Source: Gammaproteobacteria bacterium (GTDB lineage Bacteria; Pseudomonadota; Gammaproteobacteria; Steroidobacterales; GCA-2729495). Taken from it: a DNA stretch of 64,000 nt. Numbering within the stretch: the first letter of the stretch is position 1; every line of letters starts with the position of its first letter. The stretch spans positions 558,001 to 622,000 of the forward strand of contig CP129466.1 of NCBI GenBank assembly GCA_030583605.1, written 5' to 3'. The notes under the pieces were generated by a model. That model had not been told where the DNA came from. It searched no databases and saw nothing but the letters and a program-made list of their open reading frames with translations. Positions 9,421 through 19,398 of the stretch are shown one piece after another. The translations under genes and the position numbers were made by a program.

Positions 9421-9828
9421 ATGAGGACTGCTCGAACGTCCGCCGCCGCTGCGTCGACTGCCACTCGCTACCAGCGCATCTACGAGGCGGTTGCCCGGAT
9501 CCCCCGCGGGCGTGTTGCGAGCTACGGCGCGATTGCCCGCGCCGCCGGCCTCCCGGGCGGCGCGCGGCTGGTCGGCCGTGCGCTGTCGGAGTGTCCGGCC
9601 TGGGTCCCCTGGCATCGCGTGGTGAATGCCGCCGGGCGCATCGCCTTGCCGGAGCGATCGGCGGCAGGCGCGGAGCAGCGCCGGCGCCTGCGCGCCGAAG
9701 GTGTCGTCGTCAACGGCGGGCGGGTCGGTACGCCTGCTTTCGTCGTGCCGCTTGCGGATCTCGATGCCCTGTTGTGGGGCCCCCGTGATCGCGGCCGCCG
9801 TGAACCGGTGTGCAGGGGGGAGCGTTGA
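9421..9828 (+). CDS. Alkyltransferase-like protein (ATL)
   Basis: Small DNA-binding protein of the MGMT family, about 135 aa. The helix-turn-helix (GRVASYGAIARAAGLPG) and arginine-finger region are present. The active-site PCHRV of true O6-alkylguanine transferases reads PWHRV here, with tryptophan replacing the acceptor cysteine. Family knowledge: ATL proteins bind O6-alkylguanine without repairing it and hand the lesion to nucleotide excision repair. The ATG at 9421 was chosen; a GTG seven codons upstream is possible. The stop overlaps the start of the next gene (TTGA). Confidence 0.88.
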   Translation: MRTARTSAAAASTATRYQRIYEAVARIPRGRVASYGAIARAAGLPGGARLVGRALSECPAWVPWHRVVNAAGRIALPERSAAGAEQRRRLRAEGVVVNGGRVGTPAFVVPLADLDALLWGPRDRGRREPVCRGER

Positions 9829-10334
9829 GCACCCGCCACATCTGCTTCGCGCACGGCCAGGAAAGCGGCCCGTGGGGAACCAAGATCCGCGCGCTCGCCG
9901 AGGCGGCGCGGGCGGACCACTGGTCGGTGGAATCGCTCGACTTCCAGGGCATGGACGATCCGCGAGCCCGGGTCGACAAACTGCTGGCCTACTGCCGGGA
10001 GTTCGATGGGACGATGGCGCTCGCCGGCAGCAGCATGGGTGGTTTCGTGGCAGCCGACGTCGCGGCGCGCGTGCCGGTGCGCGGGCTGTTCCTGATGGCG
10101 CCGGCGTTTTACGTGCCCGGTTACGAGCAGTACGTGCCCCCGCCACCCGCCTGTCCGGTGACCATCGTGCACGGCTGGCGTGACACGGTGGTCCCCTGGC
10201 AGGGCAGCGTCCGCTACGCCGAAACCGCGCGGGCCCGGCTCACGCTGGTGGATGGCGACCACCGCCTCACTGCGAATCTCGCCGAAGTGCGCGCGCTGTT
10301 CGGCCTCTTCCTGCGGGAACTGTCGGAGTCATGA
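9825..10334 (+). CDS. YqiA/YcfP-type small alpha/beta-hydrolase
   Basis: Predicted esterase of 169 aa. Nucleophile elbow GSSMGG (about 67), acid in VHGWRDTVVP (about 122), and the GDHRL histidine near the C terminus. The small single-domain size matches YqiA-like hydrolases. The start is TTG at 9825: a very strong GGGGGGAG lies five bases upstream and the TTG overlaps the stop of the ATL gene. The end overlaps the convergent glk by six bases. Confidence 0.8.
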   Translation: MSTRHICFAHGQESGPWGTKIRALAEAARADHWSVESLDFQGMDDPRARVDKLLAYCREFDGTMALAGSSMGGFVAADVAARVPVRGLFLMAPAFYVPGYEQYVPPPPACPVTIVHGWRDTVVPWQGSVRYAETARARLTLVDGDHRLTANLAEVRALFGLFLRELSES

Positions 10335-11267
10335 GCTTGTTCGTGCCGCAGCGAAGGCCAGCAAGCCGTTCAGCGTGGGGTATGGCGCCGTGATGACCCA
10401 GGTCGGAATGCCCCGCATGTAATCGCGGTAACGTCCCTTCGACTCGAAGCGGTCCCGAAAACCGGAACGCGAGAATGCTTCGACGAAGCGCGGAACGATG
10501 CCGCCGCCGATGTACACGCCGCCGAATGCACCCAGTGTGAGCGCCAGGTTCCCGGCGACGGAGCCGAGCAGCCGGAAGAAGACCTCCAGCGTCTCGAGCG
10601 CTGGTGCATCGCGCGCCGATGCCTGCGCGCCGATCTGCTCGGGCGGCATGGTTTCGCCGCCGTGCAGGGCCTGGTGCAGGAACGACAGGCCCGCTCCGGA
10701 CAGCAGCCGTTCGGCCGAGCAATGACCGAAGCGCTCGCGGGCTGCGCGGATCAGCTGCTCCTCGCGCTCGTCCTGTGCAGGCAGCGTTACATGTCCGCCC
10801 TCCCCGGGGATTGCCTGCCACCCCTCGGCGAGCGCAATCAGGCCGGCAACGCCGAGGCCCGTGCCGGGACCGAGCACCGCCTTTGGATATCCCGGGGCGG
10901 CCACACCGGTGCCGACCTGCACGAGGTCGCGCCCGGCGAGAGTCGGCAAGGACCAGGCGAGCGCCGCAAAGTCATTGAGCACATGCAGTTCCTGCAACTG
11001 CAGCTGGCGCTGCAAGCCGCGGCGGGAAAAATGCCAGTTGAGGTTGATCATCTGCACGGTGTCGCTGCGGATCGGCGCGGCAACGGCGATGGCTGCCATC
11101 TCGGGGCGCTCCGGGCCGTGGAGCGGCTCGAGGTAGCGGGTCAGCAGCGTCGCCAGATCGGGGAATTCGGCATTACGGAACACCGCGGGCTTGCCGAGTT
11201 CGCCGGACGTGGTGCCCACCGTGCACCGGGTATTGGTGCCACCGATGTCTGCAACCAGGAGCCTCAT
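10329..11267 (-). CDS. glk: Glucokinase
   Basis: ATP-dependent phosphorylation of glucose to glucose-6-phosphate, cytoplasmic. 312 aa, normal for the bacterial Glk family. Seen: N-terminal phosphate-binding VADIGGTNTRC, catalytic aspartate in HVLNDFAALAW (about residue 100), GPGTGLGVA, and the substrate-binding glutamate in GEGGHVTL. It converges with the esterase gene. No sugar operon surrounds it. Confidence 0.93.
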   Translation of the reverse strand: MRLLVADIGGTNTRCTVGTTSGELGKPAVFRNAEFPDLATLLTRYLEPLHGPERPEMAAIAVAAPIRSDTVQMINLNWHFSRRGLQRQLQLQELHVLNDFAALAWSLPTLAGRDLVQVGTGVAAPGYPKAVLGPGTGLGVAGLIALAEGWQAIPGEGGHVTLPAQDEREEQLIRAARERFGHCSAERLLSGAGLSFLHQALHGGETMPPEQIGAQASARDAPALETLEVFFRLLGSVAGNLALTLGAFGGVYIGGGIVPRFVEAFSRSGFRDRFESKGRYRDYMRGIPTWVITAPYPTLNGLLAFAAARTSS

Positions 11268-11460
11268 GACGCCAGTGTACGTAGCAAGCGGCGGCGCCGA
11301 TACCGGGGCCGCGTACGTGCAGGGGCCCTGATCCCATCATTGGACCTGTTGGCTCAACCGGTCGCCTGAGCGCAAGGCCGCACCCGGGGCGGCTCTGGCG
11401 GCGGCATCCCCGTATCAAGCACCTGCGACCGACCGTGTTGCCGCGAATGGGAGGAAAAAC

Positions 11461-11621
11461 GGTTCATCGCCGATTTGCGGGAATGCGGCGGATCACCGAT
11501 GGACGATGCGGTGGTCCCGCCCCCGGCGCGTGCCGCTCCTCGCACGTCCCTGTGCTCGTCGCTATGAGTTGCGCCGGCTGTTGTCTCCCTGACAGCCGGC
11601 TCCACACATGTCCGCGCCGGG
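11461..11621. repeat. Dispersed structured repeat, copy 1
   Basis: A 161-bp sequence found again at 31923-32084 with about 88% identity by eye and one indel. Both copies begin GGTTCATCGCCGAT and share a 42-base block without change. A 9-bp hairpin stem (11573-11581 with 11592-11600) differs from copy 2 by two compensated pairs. It lies upstream of glk, about 60 bp from a terminator. It contains no supported gene. Confidence 0.85.
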
Positions 11622-11681
11622 GCCGCGCCCACCGCTGCTGCGGCGTTCGCCGCATGATGACCCTGCAGACGGGAGAAGAAC

Positions 11682-11710
11682 AAAAAAAAACCGCCCCGTT
11701 GCGGGGCGGT
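11682..11710 (-). terminator. Rho-independent terminator (leftward)
   Basis: Perfect 8-bp GC stem (CCGCCCCG / CGGGGCGG) with a tiny loop. Nine A residues on the left read as a T tract on the minus strand. It would end transcripts arriving from the right. The nearest annotated leftward gene, the DUF465 gene, ends 520 bp away, so an unannotated RNA may use it. Confidence 0.8.
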
Positions 11711-12233
11711 GGGGATGGGCGCGGAATTTTCGATTTTTTTATTTTTCTTGTGCCTGAGTGTTCTTGTTCTTATTCAGGCTGTGCGTTGTGGGCGTTGTGT
11801 TGTCTGCGTTGCGTTGGGGTTGTGTGCAATGGCTGTGTTGCGTCTCGGGGAATACATTGCACTTCGCGTGCCAGCCGCGGCCAAGGAGCGGGGCGGTTTG
11901 ACAGAAGACCCCGAAGTCACCCGGTTATGTGACGCCGGTCACGTGGCAGGGCGTGTCGTCGCGGGTTGCGGGCAGGTCGCGCGGGTATGCCGCGGGCAGC
12001 GAATGGGCCGGTTGTTAAAGTTACCGACGTTCGAGGGCGCGACTTGCTGACGACCCGGTCACGCTTCTGGTGCCAGTCGCAAGAGAATCAGCAGCTTGCA
12101 ATCGATGCGCGGTTGTCAGAAATGCCGACAATCGGAGAATTGCCGTGTTTGCGGCCTGCACCGGGCCGGTGGGGCGCCTGTTCCGGCCCCCTTGCGCATA
12201 TCGGCGCTTTTCCGCAGGGCCCTGACGACTGCG
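11711..12233. other. Gene-free region with T/G-rich tract
   Basis: No supportable protein gene. Between about 11,735 and 11,850 the plus strand becomes strongly T/G-rich (A/C-rich on the minus strand), unlike the rest of the window. It includes an AT-only patch near 11,730-11,750 and a GCCTGA...TCAGGC inverted repeat. A leftward terminator follows immediately. This could be a small leftward RNA; no promoter is clear. Confidence 0.4.
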
Positions 12234-12455
12234 TCAGGCGTTGAGGTCCGGAATGAGCTCGCTTTCCAGCCGGGTGATCATGTCCTTCAGCCGCAGCTTC
12301 TGCTTTTTCAGGCGGCTGACCCGCAGCTGATCCGCATGCGGGTTCCTGATCAACTCGGCGATCGCAACATCGAGATCCCGATGCTGCACACGAAGCTCCT
12401 TCAGGCGGATGCGCGCTCCGAAGGTGTCAGTGTCGATATTGCTGGTACTCATCAT
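12234..12455 (-). CDS. YdcH-like DUF465 protein
   Basis: Small 73-aa, highly charged, helical protein. The C-terminal pattern RVSRLKKQKLRLKDMITRLE is typical of the DUF465/YdcH family, small coiled proteins of unknown role that are common in proteobacteria. Two adjacent ATG codons open the frame. No operon partner. Confidence 0.75.
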   Translation of the reverse strand: MMSTSNIDTDTFGARIRLKELRVQHRDLDVAIAELIRNPHADQLRVSRLKKQKLRLKDMITRLESELIPDLNA

Positions 12456-12616
12456 GCTCGTCGGTCGAGCCCTGAGCGGAGCGCGGACAGCAGTGTCGTT
12501 ATTACTCGTCGGCGTGATCCGGCAAAGCCACGGCGCCGGTGCTGTCTGCGTCAGCAGCGACTCGCCCCAGAAACTTCACGCAGTCAATTCAGGCTCATTC
12601 TAGACCAAAAATCCGG

Positions 12617-13444
12617 TCAGCGTGCGCTGGCTTCCGCCAGGTAACCGACCCAGTCCCGCGCCGGGTCGCCGCAGACGACAAAATGCGGATTGAGCACTCC
12701 GGGGCCGCGGTTATAGCGCAGCGGTTCGCGGTCGGGTCCGAGCACCGCCCCGCCGGCCGCTTCCACCACCGCCTGGGCGGCTGCCGTATCCCATGCCGAG
12801 GTGGGGCCGAGGCGCGGGTAGACGTCTGCCGCACCCTCGGCCACCAGGCAGAACTTCAGGGAGCTGCCCATGGCCACCCGTTCGTGCGGCCCGACTCCGC
12901 GCAGGAAATGCTGCAGCGAGTCCCCGCCATGCGAGCGACTGCTGACGACGCGCGCGGGCTCCCGGGCCGGTGCCGAGACGGCAATGGGCCGCGGGGGCTG
13001 CGCGCCGTCGCGGCGGAACGCACCGATACCCCGGCCGCCGTAGTAATCGCGGTCCATGACGGGTACATGCACGACGCCAAGCACCGGGTCATGGCCTTCG
13101 ACCAGCGCAATATTCACGGTGAACTCGCCGTTGCGCTTGATGAATTCCTTGGTGCCGTCCAGCGGATCGACGAGCCAGAAGCGCTGCCAGCCCGACCGCC
13201 TGGCGTAATCGATGTCGGCAGATTCCTCCGACCACACCGGCACCTCGGGCGTCAGCCGGCCGAGCTCCTGGGCGATGAGCCGGTGCGCAGCCTCGTCGGC
13301 GGCGGTCAGGGGCGAGCGGTCCGCCTTCGTCTGCACGACGAAATCGGACTCGTACACCCGCAGTATCTCTCGGCCGGCCGCCCGCGCGATGACGAGCACC
13401 TCATCGAGGAGCTTGCGCAGGTCCTGTGAACGGGCGTGCGCCAT
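12617..13444 (-). CDS. cysQ: 3'(2'),5'-bisphosphate nucleotidase CysQ
   Basis: Mg2+-dependent, Li+-sensitive phosphatase that converts 3'-phosphoadenosine 5'-phosphate to AMP, clearing a by-product of sulfate assimilation. 275 aa. The metal-binding signatures are in order: WSEESAD (about 75), LVDPLDGTKEF (about 92) and TSAWDTAAAQAVVEAAGG (about 220). It is divergent from the nucleotidase gene, with 72 bp between them. Confidence 0.93.
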   Translation of the reverse strand: MAHARSQDLRKLLDEVLVIARAAGREILRVYESDFVVQTKADRSPLTAADEAAHRLIAQELGRLTPEVPVWSEESADIDYARRSGWQRFWLVDPLDGTKEFIKRNGEFTVNIALVEGHDPVLGVVHVPVMDRDYYGGRGIGAFRRDGAQPPRPIAVSAPAREPARVVSSRSHGGDSLQHFLRGVGPHERVAMGSSLKFCLVAEGAADVYPRLGPTSAWDTAAAQAVVEAAGGAVLGPDREPLRYNRGPGVLNPHFVVCGDPARDWVGYLAEASAR

Positions 13445-13516
13445 GACTCACTCTCGGCGACGGGGTAAAGGGCTAAAATGAGGCAACTTCAGCGATCGTG
13501 CGGCGCAGTATAGACC

Positions 13517-14194
13517 ATGCAGGAAGGGCGGCCGGGTTCCGTGTCAGGCCTCTGGCGCAACTGCGCCACGGTCCTGCTGGACATGGACGGCACGCTGCTC
13601 GACCTCGCTTTCGACAACTGGTTCTGGCGCGAGGCCGTGCCGCGCTGCCTGGCGCGGGCACGGGGCGCCCCCGCGCAGGACGTGCGCGACCTGCTGTTCG
13701 AACACTACGCCAGCAAGCAGGGCAGCCTGCAATGGTATTGCCTCGACTACTGGTCCGATGAACTGGGGCTCGATCTGCGCGCCCTGAAGGACGCCAGCAG
13801 CCACCGTATCCGCTACCTGCCCGGTGCCCGGGAGTTCCTTCAGCATGCGCGCGCCTCCGGCAAGCGCCTGGTGCTCGTGACCAACGCCCATGGCGATACG
13901 CTGCACGTGAAGAAGGGAGTGAGCGGCCTCGGCGCGTTTTTCGAGCAATGCATCTCGTCGCACGAGCTCGGTGCACCGAAGGAGTCACCCGAGTTCTGGC
14001 CGCGGCTGCGGACGCGGCTGGGGTTCGAGCGTGACGAGACGCTGTTCGTCGACGACAGTCCGGCGGTGCTGGCTGCCGCGGCGGACTTCGGCCTGGGCGC
14101 GGTCGTCGCGGTAACACGACCGGACACGCGGCAGCCGCCGCGCGCGGCCGGCCGGCATTACGCGGTCGAGAGTGTCGGGGAACTGATCCGCTGA
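13517..14194 (+). CDS. yrfG: HAD-family nucleotidase (YrfG-like)
   Basis: Haloacid-dehalogenase phosphatase of 225 aa. Motif I DMDGTLLDL with its two catalytic aspartates (about 24-32), motif II threonine in LVLVTNAHG, the KGVSGLGAFF region, and motif IV FVDDSPAVL. Length and the WFWREAVP-type cap sequence match the GMP/IMP nucleotidase YrfG. Substrate preference is from family knowledge. It is convergent with rhlB, eight bases apart. Confidence 0.82.
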   Translation: MQEGRPGSVSGLWRNCATVLLDMDGTLLDLAFDNWFWREAVPRCLARARGAPAQDVRDLLFEHYASKQGSLQWYCLDYWSDELGLDLRALKDASSHRIRYLPGAREFLQHARASGKRLVLVTNAHGDTLHVKKGVSGLGAFFEQCISSHELGAPKESPEFWPRLRTRLGFERDETLFVDDSPAVLAAAADFGLGAVVAVTRPDTRQPPRAAGRHYAVESVGELIR

Positions 14195-14201
14195 ACGAGG
14201 T

Positions 14202-15485
14202 TCAGCGGGGGCGATGACGCCGTCGCGCCCCCGGGCCGTCACCACGGCCGCCGCGACCGCCGCCCCGGGGCGGCCCGCCGCGCAAGCGCGGGCGGCTTTC
14301 ACGCGGCGGAATCTGCACTTCCGTGAGCAGCCCCGGGTCGAGCTGCGCCACGGGTATGCGATGGCCGATATAGGCCTCGATCTCGGGCAGCGTGATGGCA
14401 TAGGTCTCGCAGGCGAAGCTGATCGCGTCGCCGCTGGCGCCAGCGCGCGCGGTGCGGCCGATGCGGTGCACGTAGTCCTCGGCGTCCTGCGGCAGGTCGT
14501 AATTGATCACGTGACTGACGTCCGGGACGTGCAGGCCGCGCGAGGCGACATCGGTCGCCACCAGCACCGGCAGGCTGCCCGCCTGGAAGTCGCGCAACAT
14601 GCGCAGCCGCTTCGGTTGTGGCACGTCGCCCGAGATCGCGGCCGCACCGATCCCGTTCGCCGACAACACCGCACCCACGTGGTCGGCCTCGCGCTTGGTG
14701 TTGACGAAAACCATGGTGCGGGACGCCTGCATGCGCTGCATCAGGCTGATCAGCAGGGCCGGTTTCTCGTGGTTGGCCGGGAAGTAGACGACCTGGGTCA
14801 CCTTGTCCACGGTCTTCTTGTCGGGCTCGATCTGCACCAGGTGCGGATCGTTCATGTGTTCGTAGGCGAGCTCGAGCACGCGGTAACTCAGCGTCGCGGA
14901 AAACAGCAGGTTCAGGCGCCGGTCGAACGGCGGCAGGCGCCGCAGCACGTAGCGGATGTCCTTGATGAAGCCGAGATCGAACATGCGATCCGCCTCGTCG
15001 AGGACCAGCACCTGCACATGGCGCAGGCTGAAAACGTGCTGCTTGAAGTAGTCGATCAACCGCCCGGGGGTCGCGATGAGGACGTCGACGCCGGCGGCCA
15101 CCTGCTCGCGCTGCTTGTCGTAGTCGGCTCCGCCGAAGACGACCGCCATGCGCAGCCCGGTGGCCGTGCCGAGTACCGTGGCGTCCGCATGGATCTGCAC
15201 CGCGAGTTCGCGGGTCGGTGCCATGATCAGCGCCCGCGGTCCGTCGAGCGAGCGCGGATTCTTCGGCGCCTGGCGCAGCAGGTGCGTGAACGTGGCGATG
15301 AGAAACGCCGCGGTCTTGCCGGTGCCGGTCTGCGCCTGTCCGGCGATGTCGCGACCCTCGAGCGCCAACGGCAAGGTCTGGCTCTGGATCGGCGTGCACA
15401 CCTGGAATCCGGCGCGACGCACGCCCTCCAGGATCTCGTCCGGCAGGCCGAGGCCGGAGAACTGTACGGGGGTCGGTCCACTCAT
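14202..15485 (-). CDS. rhlB: ATP-dependent RNA helicase RhlB
   Basis: DEAD-box helicase, the RNA-unwinding partner of RNase E in the degradosome. 427 aa. Q motif PIQSQTLPLALEGRDIAGQ, Walker A QTGTGKTAAF, DEAD box VLDEADRMFDLGF, SAT motif LFSATL, and HRIGRTARAG. A basic Arg/Gly-rich tail closes the protein, fitting an RNA-binding tail. RhlB rather than RhlE is chosen because it lies divergent from trxA-rho, a conserved gammaproteobacterial arrangement. The 288-bp gap to trxA must hold both promoters. Confidence 0.9.
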   Translation of the reverse strand: MSGPTPVQFSGLGLPDEILEGVRRAGFQVCTPIQSQTLPLALEGRDIAGQAQTGTGKTAAFLIATFTHLLRQAPKNPRSLDGPRALIMAPTRELAVQIHADATVLGTATGLRMAVVFGGADYDKQREQVAAGVDVLIATPGRLIDYFKQHVFSLRHVQVLVLDEADRMFDLGFIKDIRYVLRRLPPFDRRLNLLFSATLSYRVLELAYEHMNDPHLVQIEPDKKTVDKVTQVVYFPANHEKPALLISLMQRMQASRTMVFVNTKREADHVGAVLSANGIGAAAISGDVPQPKRLRMLRDFQAGSLPVLVATDVASRGLHVPDVSHVINYDLPQDAEDYVHRIGRTARAGASGDAISFACETYAITLPEIEAYIGHRIPVAQLDPGLLTEVQIPPRESRPRLRGGPPRGGGRGGRGDGPGARRRHRPR

Positions 15486-15773
15486 GGGGCGCTAACGATA
15501 GCCCAAAACGCGATCGGGTACTTGCAAATTGCCCCGGGACCGGTTCAAACTCGCGTCAACTCATTGCGGACCATTTCCGCACCTGCCCGGATCACCGCCA
15601 CCTAGCTGTCTGATTCTGTCGAAGGAAACTTCGAATTCAATTCCAGCATCGTGCCTGATCGGGCCGGCAGCTTTGCGCTGAAGCCGCCGTCTTTTGAGCG
15701 TTGATGCCGCGACCGACATGGGGGGCGCGGCCAACACCAATCCTGAACTTATCCAAGAGCTGCTAGCGAGACC

Positions 15774-16094
15774 ATGAGCATAGTTCATATCACCGAAGAT
15801 ACTTTCGAGTCCGAGGTCATCAAGTCGTCCACGCCGGTCCTCGTCGATTTCTGGGCTGAATGGTGCGGTCCGTGCAAGATGATCGCGCCCGTTCTCGACC
15901 AGGTCGCCTCCGAATACGCGGGCAAGCTGCGGGTGGCCAAGGTCGATGTCGATTCCAATCAGGCGACAGCCATGCGCTACGGGGTGCGCAGCATCCCGAC
16001 GCTGATGCTGTTTCGCAACGGCGTGGTCGAGGCTCAGCACGTCGGAATGCTCTCCAAGAGCCAGCTCAACAAATTACTGGATGGAAACCTGTGA
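15774..16094 (+). CDS. trxA: Thioredoxin 1
   Basis: General disulfide reductase of the cytoplasm, reduced by thioredoxin reductase. 106 aa with the exact active site WCGPCK, the preceding VDFWAEW strand and the cis-proline region SIPTLMLF. The stop codon overlaps the GTG start of rho (GTGA), so the two are coupled, which is standard for this locus. Confidence 0.97.
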   Translation: MSIVHITEDTFESEVIKSSTPVLVDFWAEWCGPCKMIAPVLDQVASEYAGKLRVAKVDVDSNQATAMRYGVRSIPTLMLFRNGVVEAQHVGMLSKSQLNKLLDGNL

Positions 16095-17560
16095 GAGGCT
16101 ACCTCGGCAATTCGGCGCGCGGGCGCGCCAAGCAGGGCAACCGCGGCAAGGGTGGTGGCGGTGGCGGTGGCGGTGGCGGCAATAACGACCCGATGATGCG
16201 CCACCAGAAGATGCGCCGCATCGGTCACGAGGAGGACGCACCGACCTTCAGCGAGGACGACGTCATCTCCAAGAGCGAGCTGGACCTGAACAGCCGCAAC
16301 GTCATGAACCTCACCGAGCTGAAGCTGAAGCCGGTAGGGGCGCTGGTCGCGCTGGCCGAGTCGATGGGCCTGGAGAACATGGCCCGCTCCCGCAAGCAGG
16401 ACGTCATCTTCGCGCTCCTCAAGGGGCATGCGCAGAGCGGCCAGGACATCTACGGCGACGGCGTGCTGGAGATCCTGCAGGACGGCTTCGGCTTTCTGCG
16501 GTCGGCTGACGGTTCCTACCTCGCCGGCCCCGACGACATCTACGTCTCCCCGAGCCAGATCCGCCGCTTCAACCTGCGCACGGGCGACACGGTCTCGGGG
16601 CTGATTCGCCCTCCGAAGGACAACGAGCGGTATTTCGCGCTGCTCAAGGTGAGCGAGATCAACTATGACGCGCCGGACAGTTCGCGCAGCAAGGTGCTGT
16701 TCGAGAACCTGACGCCGCTCTTTCCGAAGAACCGCCTCAAGCTCGAGCAGGGCAACGGCAGCCGCGAGGACATGACCGCGCGAATCATCGACCTGGTCGC
16801 GCCGATCGGCAAGGGACAGCGTGGGCTCATCGTCTCGCCGCCGAAGGCCGGCAAGACCATGCTGTTGCAGAACATCGCGCTGTCCATTATCGCCAACAAC
16901 CCGGATGCCTACCTGATCGTGCTGCTGATCGACGAGCGGCCGGAGGAAGTGACCGAAATGCAGCGCACTGTGCGCGGCGAGGTTGTCTCCAGCACCTTCG
17001 ACGAGCCGGCGAGCCGGCACGTGCAGGTGGCCGAGATGGTGATCGAAAAAGCCAAGCGGCTCGTCGAGCACAAGCGCGACGTGGTGATCCTGCTCGATTC
17101 GATCACGCGGCTCGCGCGTGCCTACAACACCGTCGCGCCATCCTCGGGCAAAGTGCTCACCGGTGGCGTGGACGCCAACGCCCTGCAGCGGCCGAAGCGC
17201 TTCTTCGGCGCCGCGCGAAACATCGAAGAGGGCGGCAGCCTGACCATCCTCGCCACCGCGCTCATCGACACCGGCTCGAAGATGGACGACGTCATCTACG
17301 AGGAGTTCAAGGGCACCGGCAACAGCGAGATTCACCTCGACCGGCGCATTGCCGAGAAGCGCGTTTTCCCGGCGATCAACATCAACCGTTCGGGCACCCG
17401 CAAGGAAGAGCTCCTGACCCAGCCCGACGAGCTGCAGAAGATGTGGGTGCTGCGCAAGGTGCTGCACCCGATGGACGAACTGGCCGCCATCGAGTTCCTC
17501 ATCGGCAAGATGGAAGATACCAAGACCAACTCAGAGTTCTTCGACTCGATGAAGCGCTGA
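16091..17560 (+). CDS. rho: Transcription termination factor Rho
   Basis: Hexameric RNA-dependent ATPase that ends transcription. Canonical body: [14 protein letters not shown] (from 16304), RNP1-like GFGFLRS, Walker [12 protein letters not shown], Walker B and Q loop [18 protein letters not shown]. With the GTG at 16091, which overlaps the trxA stop, the protein has 489 aa and an extra 71-residue N-terminal extension. That extension contains a run of ten glycines and an acidic patch. Starting at the ATG at 16304 gives 418 aa, the E. coli length. No ribosome-binding site decides between them; the open, GC3-rich extension favours the longer form. Confidence 0.93.
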   Translation: MRGYLGNSARGRAKQGNRGKGGGGGGGGGGNNDPMMRHQKMRRIGHEEDAPTFSEDDVISKSELDLNSRNVMNLTELKLKPVGALVALAESMGLENMARSRKQDVIFALLKGHAQSGQDIYGDGVLEILQDGFGFLRSADGSYLAGPDDIYVSPSQIRRFNLRTGDTVSGLIRPPKDNERYFALLKVSEINYDAPDSSRSKVLFENLTPLFPKNRLKLEQGNGSREDMTARIIDLVAPIGKGQRGLIVSPPKAGKTMLLQNIALSIIANNPDAYLIVLLIDERPEEVTEMQRTVRGEVVSSTFDEPASRHVQVAEMVIEKAKRLVEHKRDVVILLDSITRLARAYNTVAPSSGKVLTGGVDANALQRPKRFFGAARNIEEGGSLTILATALIDTGSKMDDVIYEEFKGTGNSEIHLDRRIAEKRVFPAININRSGTRKEELLTQPDELQKMWVLRKVLHPMDELAAIEFLIGKMEDTKTNSEFFDSMKR

Positions 17561-17582
17561 TCGGCCGAGGGGTGCGCGACCG

Positions 17583-18008
17583 GTGCCGGCGGACAAATGG
17601 TGGCACGATGGCGTCCGCTTCGCCTGCCAGGGCTCCGGCAGGTGCTGCGTGTCACGCGGGGCGCATGGTTTCGTTTACCTGACGCTGCCCGATCGTCGCC
17701 GGCTGGCAGCCGCTCTCGGCATCCCGACCCGGCAGTTCACGCGGCAGTACTGCGTCAAGACCGACGGCCTGTTCCATCTGCGCGATGAGGGCCCCGATTG
17801 CCGCTTCCTCGAAAAGAACCGCTGCACGGTCTACGAGGCACGGCCCGTGCAGTGCCGCACCTGGCCCTTCTGGCCGGAGAACATGGGCGCGAAGGCGTGG
17901 ACGTCCATTGCTGCCTATTGTCCCGGCATCGGCCGGGGAGCGCTGATCCCGCGTGAGCGTATCGAGGCGATTCTGCGCGAGCAGCGTGCTTCGACGGCGG
18001 AACTGTAG
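17583..18008 (+). CDS. YkgJ-family cysteine-cluster protein
   Basis: 141-aa protein with CQGSGRCC at the N terminus and further cysteines in CRFLEKNRC and VQCRTWPFW. This is the Fe-S/zinc cluster pattern of the YkgJ (UPF0153) family, whose function is unknown. The GTG at 17583 lies 22 bp after rho, so it may be read from the trxA-rho transcript. It is convergent with purD. Confidence 0.82.
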   Translation: MPADKWWHDGVRFACQGSGRCCVSRGAHGFVYLTLPDRRRLAAALGIPTRQFTRQYCVKTDGLFHLRDEGPDCRFLEKNRCTVYEARPVQCRTWPFWPENMGAKAWTSIAAYCPGIGRGALIPRERIEAILREQRASTAEL

Positions 18009-18029
18009 GCACAGCGTCGGCCGCCAGCG

Positions 18030-19340
18030 CTAGCGCCGCTCCCGCGCCACTGCCCGATAACCGATGTCGTGCCGGTACTGCGCGCCGTCCCAGCGGATCT
18101 GCGCGACGACGCGGTAGGCCTCGGCCTGCGCATCGCGCACCGTCTGGCCCGCGCCGACCACGCAGAGCACGCGCCCGCCGCGCGTGACGATGCGGCCATC
18201 GGCATCGAGCCCCGTGCCGGCGTGGAATACCTTGCAGGACGCTGCGGATCTGTCCGGAATCCCGGCCACCGCCGGCAAACCGCCGATCGGGTCACCGCTG
18301 CGATACTCCCCCGGGTAGCCGGCGGCCGCCATCACGACGCCGAGCGCGGGGCGAGAGTCCCACTCGGCGTGGGCCCGGCCGAGCTTGCCGTCGAGCGCGG
18401 CATCGAGCAGGTCGACCAGATCGGATTTCAGGCGAAACAGGATCGGCTGCGTCTCCGGGTCGCCGAAGCGGCAGTTGAACTCGAGCACCTTCGGTGTGCC
18501 ATCGGCGGCGATCATGAGCCCGGCATAGAGAAAGCCGAAATAGCGCAGGCCTTCGCGGCGCATGCCCTCGACCACCGGCTGCATGATCTCGTCCATTACC
18601 CGGCGGGAGACGGCCTCGGTCACCACCGGCGCGGGCGAGTACGCGCCCATGCCGCCGGTGTTCGGACCGCGGTCGCCGTCATCGCGCGCCTTGTGGTCCT
18701 GGGAGCTCGCGAGCGGCAGGATGGCCCCATCCACCCCGACCATCGCGATGAAACTCGCTTCCTCGCCGGTGAGGAACTCCTCGACGACCACGGTGCTGCC
18801 GGCGGTGCCGAACTGCTGTTGCTGCAGCATCGCGGCAGCGGCCGCGAGCGCTTCGTCCACGCTCTGCGCCACCACGACGCCCTTGCCGGCGGCGAGCCCG
18901 TCGGCCTTGACCACGATGGGTGCGCCCTGCTGACGGACGTAGCTCTCGAGTTCGTCGAAGTCGGTGAACGAAGCGAAGTGGGCGGTGGGGATCCCGTGCC
19001 GCGCCATGAACTCCTTGGCGAACTTCTTCGAGCTCTCGAGCTGCGCGGCCGCTTTGCGCGGCCCGAAGCAGCGCAGCCCGGAGCCGAGGAAGCGATCGAC
19101 GATGCCGGCGGCAAGCGGCGCCTCGGGGCCGACCACGGTGAGCCCGACGTGCTCCTCGCGCGCGAGGCTGAACAGCCCCTCGACATCGTCGGCTGCCACG
19201 GGAACGTTGCGACACTTCGGCTCCAGCGCGGTGCCGGGGTTGCCCGGGGCGACGATGACCTCGGTCACCCGTCGTGACTGTGCGAGCTTCCACGCCAGGG
19301 CGTGCTCGCGTCCGCCGCCACCGACGACGAGGACCTTCAC
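18030..19340 (-). CDS. purD: Phosphoribosylamine-glycine ligase
   Basis: Second step of de novo purine synthesis: joins phosphoribosylamine and glycine with ATP. 436 aa. N-terminal [19 protein letters not shown]-grasp region [14 protein letters not shown], and the [14 protein letters not shown] motif. The GTG at 19340 begins the conserved protein; the frame upstream of it is not conserved. It lies 58 bp downstream of purH on the same strand, probably one operon. Confidence 0.95.
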   Translation of the reverse strand: MKVLVVGGGGREHALAWKLAQSRRVTEVIVAPGNPGTALEPKCRNVPVAADDVEGLFSLAREEHVGLTVVGPEAPLAAGIVDRFLGSGLRCFGPRKAAAQLESSKKFAKEFMARHGIPTAHFASFTDFDELESYVRQQGAPIVVKADGLAAGKGVVVAQSVDEALAAAAAMLQQQQFGTAGSTVVVEEFLTGEEASFIAMVGVDGAILPLASSQDHKARDDGDRGPNTGGMGAYSPAPVVTEAVSRRVMDEIMQPVVEGMRREGLRYFGFLYAGLMIAADGTPKVLEFNCRFGDPETQPILFRLKSDLVDLLDAALDGKLGRAHAEWDSRPALGVVMAAAGYPGEYRSGDPIGGLPAVAGIPDRSAASCKVFHAGTGLDADGRIVTRGGRVLCVVGAGQTVRDAQAEAYRVVAQIRWDGAQYRHDIGYRAVARERR

Positions 19341-19398
19341 GGGATGGTCTCCAGCTGCGCGGTGGATGCAGCACGTCTCATGGCGGCCGGCTCGGTGC

